Part shown: positions 62,617-64,000 of the stretch, piece by piece
Position numbering within the stretch: the stretch's first letter is position 1
How the letters are laid out: every line of letters begins with the position of its first letter
Source: Virgisporangium aurantiacum
Lineage (GTDB): Bacteria; Actinomycetota; Actinomycetes; Mycobacteriales; Micromonosporaceae
Assembly (NCBI RefSeq): GCF_016863635.1
Contig: NZ_BOPG01000034.1
Coordinates: forward strand, 280,497-344,496
Reading direction: 5' to 3'
Length of the DNA stretch: 64,000 nucleotides
Made by a program: the position numbers and the translations under genes
The notes under the pieces: generated by a model
Database searches by the model: none
The model's input: the letters and a program-made list of their open reading frames with translations, nothing else
Told to the model about the DNA's origin: nothing

Positions 62617-64000
62617 CTAGCGGCGCTCCTCCAACTGCTTGCAACTCACGCAGAGCGTAGCCGACGGGAATGCCGCCAGCCGCTCGACCGGGATCGCGTT
62701 CCCGCACCGCTCGCACCAGCCGTAGCTGCCCTCGTCGAGCCGCTCCAGGGCCCGCTCCACCTGGTTGATGCGCTCCAGGATGTTGTTGGCCAGCGAAATC
62801 TCCTGCTCGCGCTCGAACGTCTTGGTTCCGGTGTCGGCCTGGTCGTCGCCGGCGGAGTCGGTCAACCGGTCGCGCTGCAACTCGGCGATGTCGGCCACCG
62901 TCTGGTCGTACTCGGTACGCAGTTCGAGGTGCCGCTCACGCAGCGCGTTCCGGATCTCCTCGGTGTCGGCCTCGCTCCGCGTGCCCCGCTTGGCGGCGGC
63001 GGCGCGCCCGGCGTTGCCGGCTGACTTGGCCGACGTGGCCTTCGTCGCCTTGGTCGGCTTGGATTGTGCTGTCTGGGCCATCGTCGCTCCCTCGACCGCG
63101 GCGGCCGCGGTGGTCGATACTGCGTTGGGTGGGTTTCCCCCGCCGGCCCGAACCGGGCCGTCAGAGGTCGTCGTCCGGCCAGGGCCGGCGGTTTGTGCCC
63201 GGCGCGGGGCGCCGGACACGTCGCTTGTGTCGGGGGGACGGGACGAGCCTGTTTTCTTCGCACCTACCGCCACGCCGGCGGCCGTCTTCGTTGCCGTCTT
63301 CGAAGCCGTGGTTCCAGCTGCCCTGCTGGCCACCGTCTTGTTACCTACTGCCGTGCCGGCCGCGCTCTTGCTTGCCGTGGTCCTGCCGGCAGTCGCCTTG
63401 TTCGCTGCCGTGACGGCGGGGGCCGCCTTGGCAGTGGGTGCCGCCTTGGCCGAGTTCGCCTTGGCTGGAGCCGCCTTGGAAGGGGCTGCCGTGCCGGCCT
63501 TCGCGGAAGCCTTCCTGGCCGGGGCCGCCTTGCCAGGGGTCGCCTTCGCCGGGGCCGCCTTGCCGGCAGTGGCTTTCGCCGGAGTCGCCTTCGCCGGAGT
63601 CGCCTTCGCCGGAGTCGCCTTCGCAGACCCGGCCTTTGCCGCATTGCCGGCACCTGCCCTGGCCGGAGCCGCCTTGCTGGCACCCGCTTTCGCCGGGGCA
63701 GCCTTGCCGGCGGGCGCCTTCGCGGGGGCCGCCTTCGCCGAGGTCGCCTTGCTTGCGGGCGCCGCCTTCGCCGAGGCAGCCTTGCCGGCGGGCGCCTTCG
63801 CCGAGGCAGCCTTCGCCGAGGCCGCCTTGCTTGCGGGCGCCTTCGCGGGGGCCGCCGTCGCGGGAGCCGCCTTCGCCGAGGCCGCCTTCGCCGGGGACGC
63901 CTTGCCGGCACCCGCCTTTGCGGCGCCCGCCTTCGTGGCGCCGGCCTTCGCGGGGGTCGCCTTGACAGCACCGCCCTTTGCGGCGCTAGCCTTCGCGGGG
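62617..64000 (-). CDS. TraR/DksA zinc-finger protein with long Lys/Ala/Pro-rich tail (5' end outside window)
   Basis: The C-terminal 120 residues are a DksA/TraR domain: a coiled coil (RERHLELRTEYDQTVADI) and a four-Cys zinc finger, CERCGN then CVSCK. In front, one open frame continues without a stop to the window edge. It encodes more than 300 residues of AKATPAK-type repeats like histone H1 or HupB tails, which could bind DNA or RNA. An internal ATG at 63081 (MAQTAQSK) with GGGAG 5 bases upstream could start a shorter form of 154 residues. DksA-type proteins tune RNA polymerase. The fusion is seen directly in the frame; which start is used is not known. Confidence 0.78.
   Translation of the reverse strand, partial: PAKASAAKGGAVKATPAKAGATKAGAAKAGAGKASPAKAASAKAAPATAAPAKAPASKAASAKAASAKAPAGKAASAKAAPASKATSAKAAPAKAPAGKAAPAKAGASKAAPARAGAGNAAKAGSAKATPAKATPAKATPAKATAGKAAPAKATPGKAAPARKASAKAGTAAPSKAAPAKANSAKAAPTAKAAPAVTAANKATAGRTTASKSAAGTAVGNKTVASRAAGTTASKTATKTAAGVAVGAKKTGSSRPPDTSDVSGAPRRAQTAGPGRTTTSDGPVRAGGGNPPNAVSTTAAAAVEGATMAQTAQSKPTKATKATSAKSAGNAGRAAAAKRGTRSEADTEEIRNALRERHLELRTEYDQTVADIAELQRDRLTDSAGDDQADTGTKTFEREQEISLANNILERINQVERALERLDEGSYGWCERCGNAIPVERLAAFPSATLCVSCKQLEERR

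Noticed and set aside
63345..63971. A 208-codon minus-strand frame made almost only of Arg and Pro
   Set aside because: It is a shifted reading of the Ala/Lys/Pro repeat tail. The Lys-bearing frame is contiguous with the zinc-finger domain and is the likely coding one.

Overview
The window is a 64 kb piece of chromosome from a high-GC Gram-positive actinobacterium, most likely a member of the Micromonosporales. The evidence is GC-rich codon third positions, many GTG and TTG starts, an actinobacterial HisA of the PriA type with no separate trpF nearby, a trp-operon membrane protein of the TIGR02234 type, a TIGR03085 protein, and AftD, DUF3068, DUF2613 and DUF2567 family proteins. I see no rRNA, tRNA, CRISPR array, prophage or insertion sequence. 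No stretch longer than about 230 bases lacks a gene.

Layout. (1) 1-9.2 kb: start of an FAD oxidoreductase, lgt, a Nudix hydrolase, then a minus-strand operon running merR, aldo/keto reductase, hisI, trpE, a trp-associated membrane protein, a methyltransferase, trpC, trpB, trpA, mostly with 4-base stop/start overlaps. (2) 9.2-16 kb: an ABC-2 exporter with its TetR regulator, a membrane protein, and a heterodimeric ABC exporter with one degenerate ATPase site. (3) 15.9-29.5 kb: TIGR03085 protein, acyl-CoA synthetase, a MocR/YczR regulator divergent from YczE, GNAT and MOSC enzymes, a membrane-anchored Hsp70-like protein, an N-terminally shortened TIR protein, a DUF3516-type helicase, trmB and a CPBP protease. 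(4) 29.5-45 kb: a cell-envelope block with a solute-binding/VWA protein, a WS/DGAT-like acyltransferase, two large GT-C-like membrane proteins, an AftD-type arabinosyltransferase, a lipid flippase, DUF2613, a GT4 glycosyltransferase, a methyltransferase and DUF3068. This resembles the mycobacterial Rv0221-Rv0228 and Rv0236c-Rv0236A neighbourhoods. (5) 45-53 kb: DUF456, an EamA transporter with divergent LysR, and the operon hisD-C-B-(small membrane protein)-H-(membrane protein)-A-F. (6) 53-64 kb: a possible SUKH-like protein, a LON-domain protein, DUF2567, dnaE1, a MinD/ParA-like ATPase, an RluD-type pseudouridine synthase, lspA, and a TraR/DksA zinc-finger protein with a very long Lys/Ala/Pro-rich tail that runs off the window.

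The backbone lspA-rluD-dnaE-his-trp-lgt follows the order in Mycobacterium tuberculosis. Here, however, about 40 kb separates hisF from hisI-trpE, so regions 2-4 and part of 5 look inserted or rearranged between the two halves of the amino-acid cluster. Many genes carry a -10-like hexamer 6-8 bases before the start codon and no Shine-Dalgarno sequence, which points to widespread leaderless translation.

The most unusual items are: an 84-base leader found twice (before the Hsp70-like and the CPBP genes) that encodes near-identical 27-residue peptides; a palindromic promoter element shared by envelope genes; the 495-base tail-to-tail overlap of the AftD and flippase genes; a 54-base near-perfect palindrome; and the truncated TIR protein.
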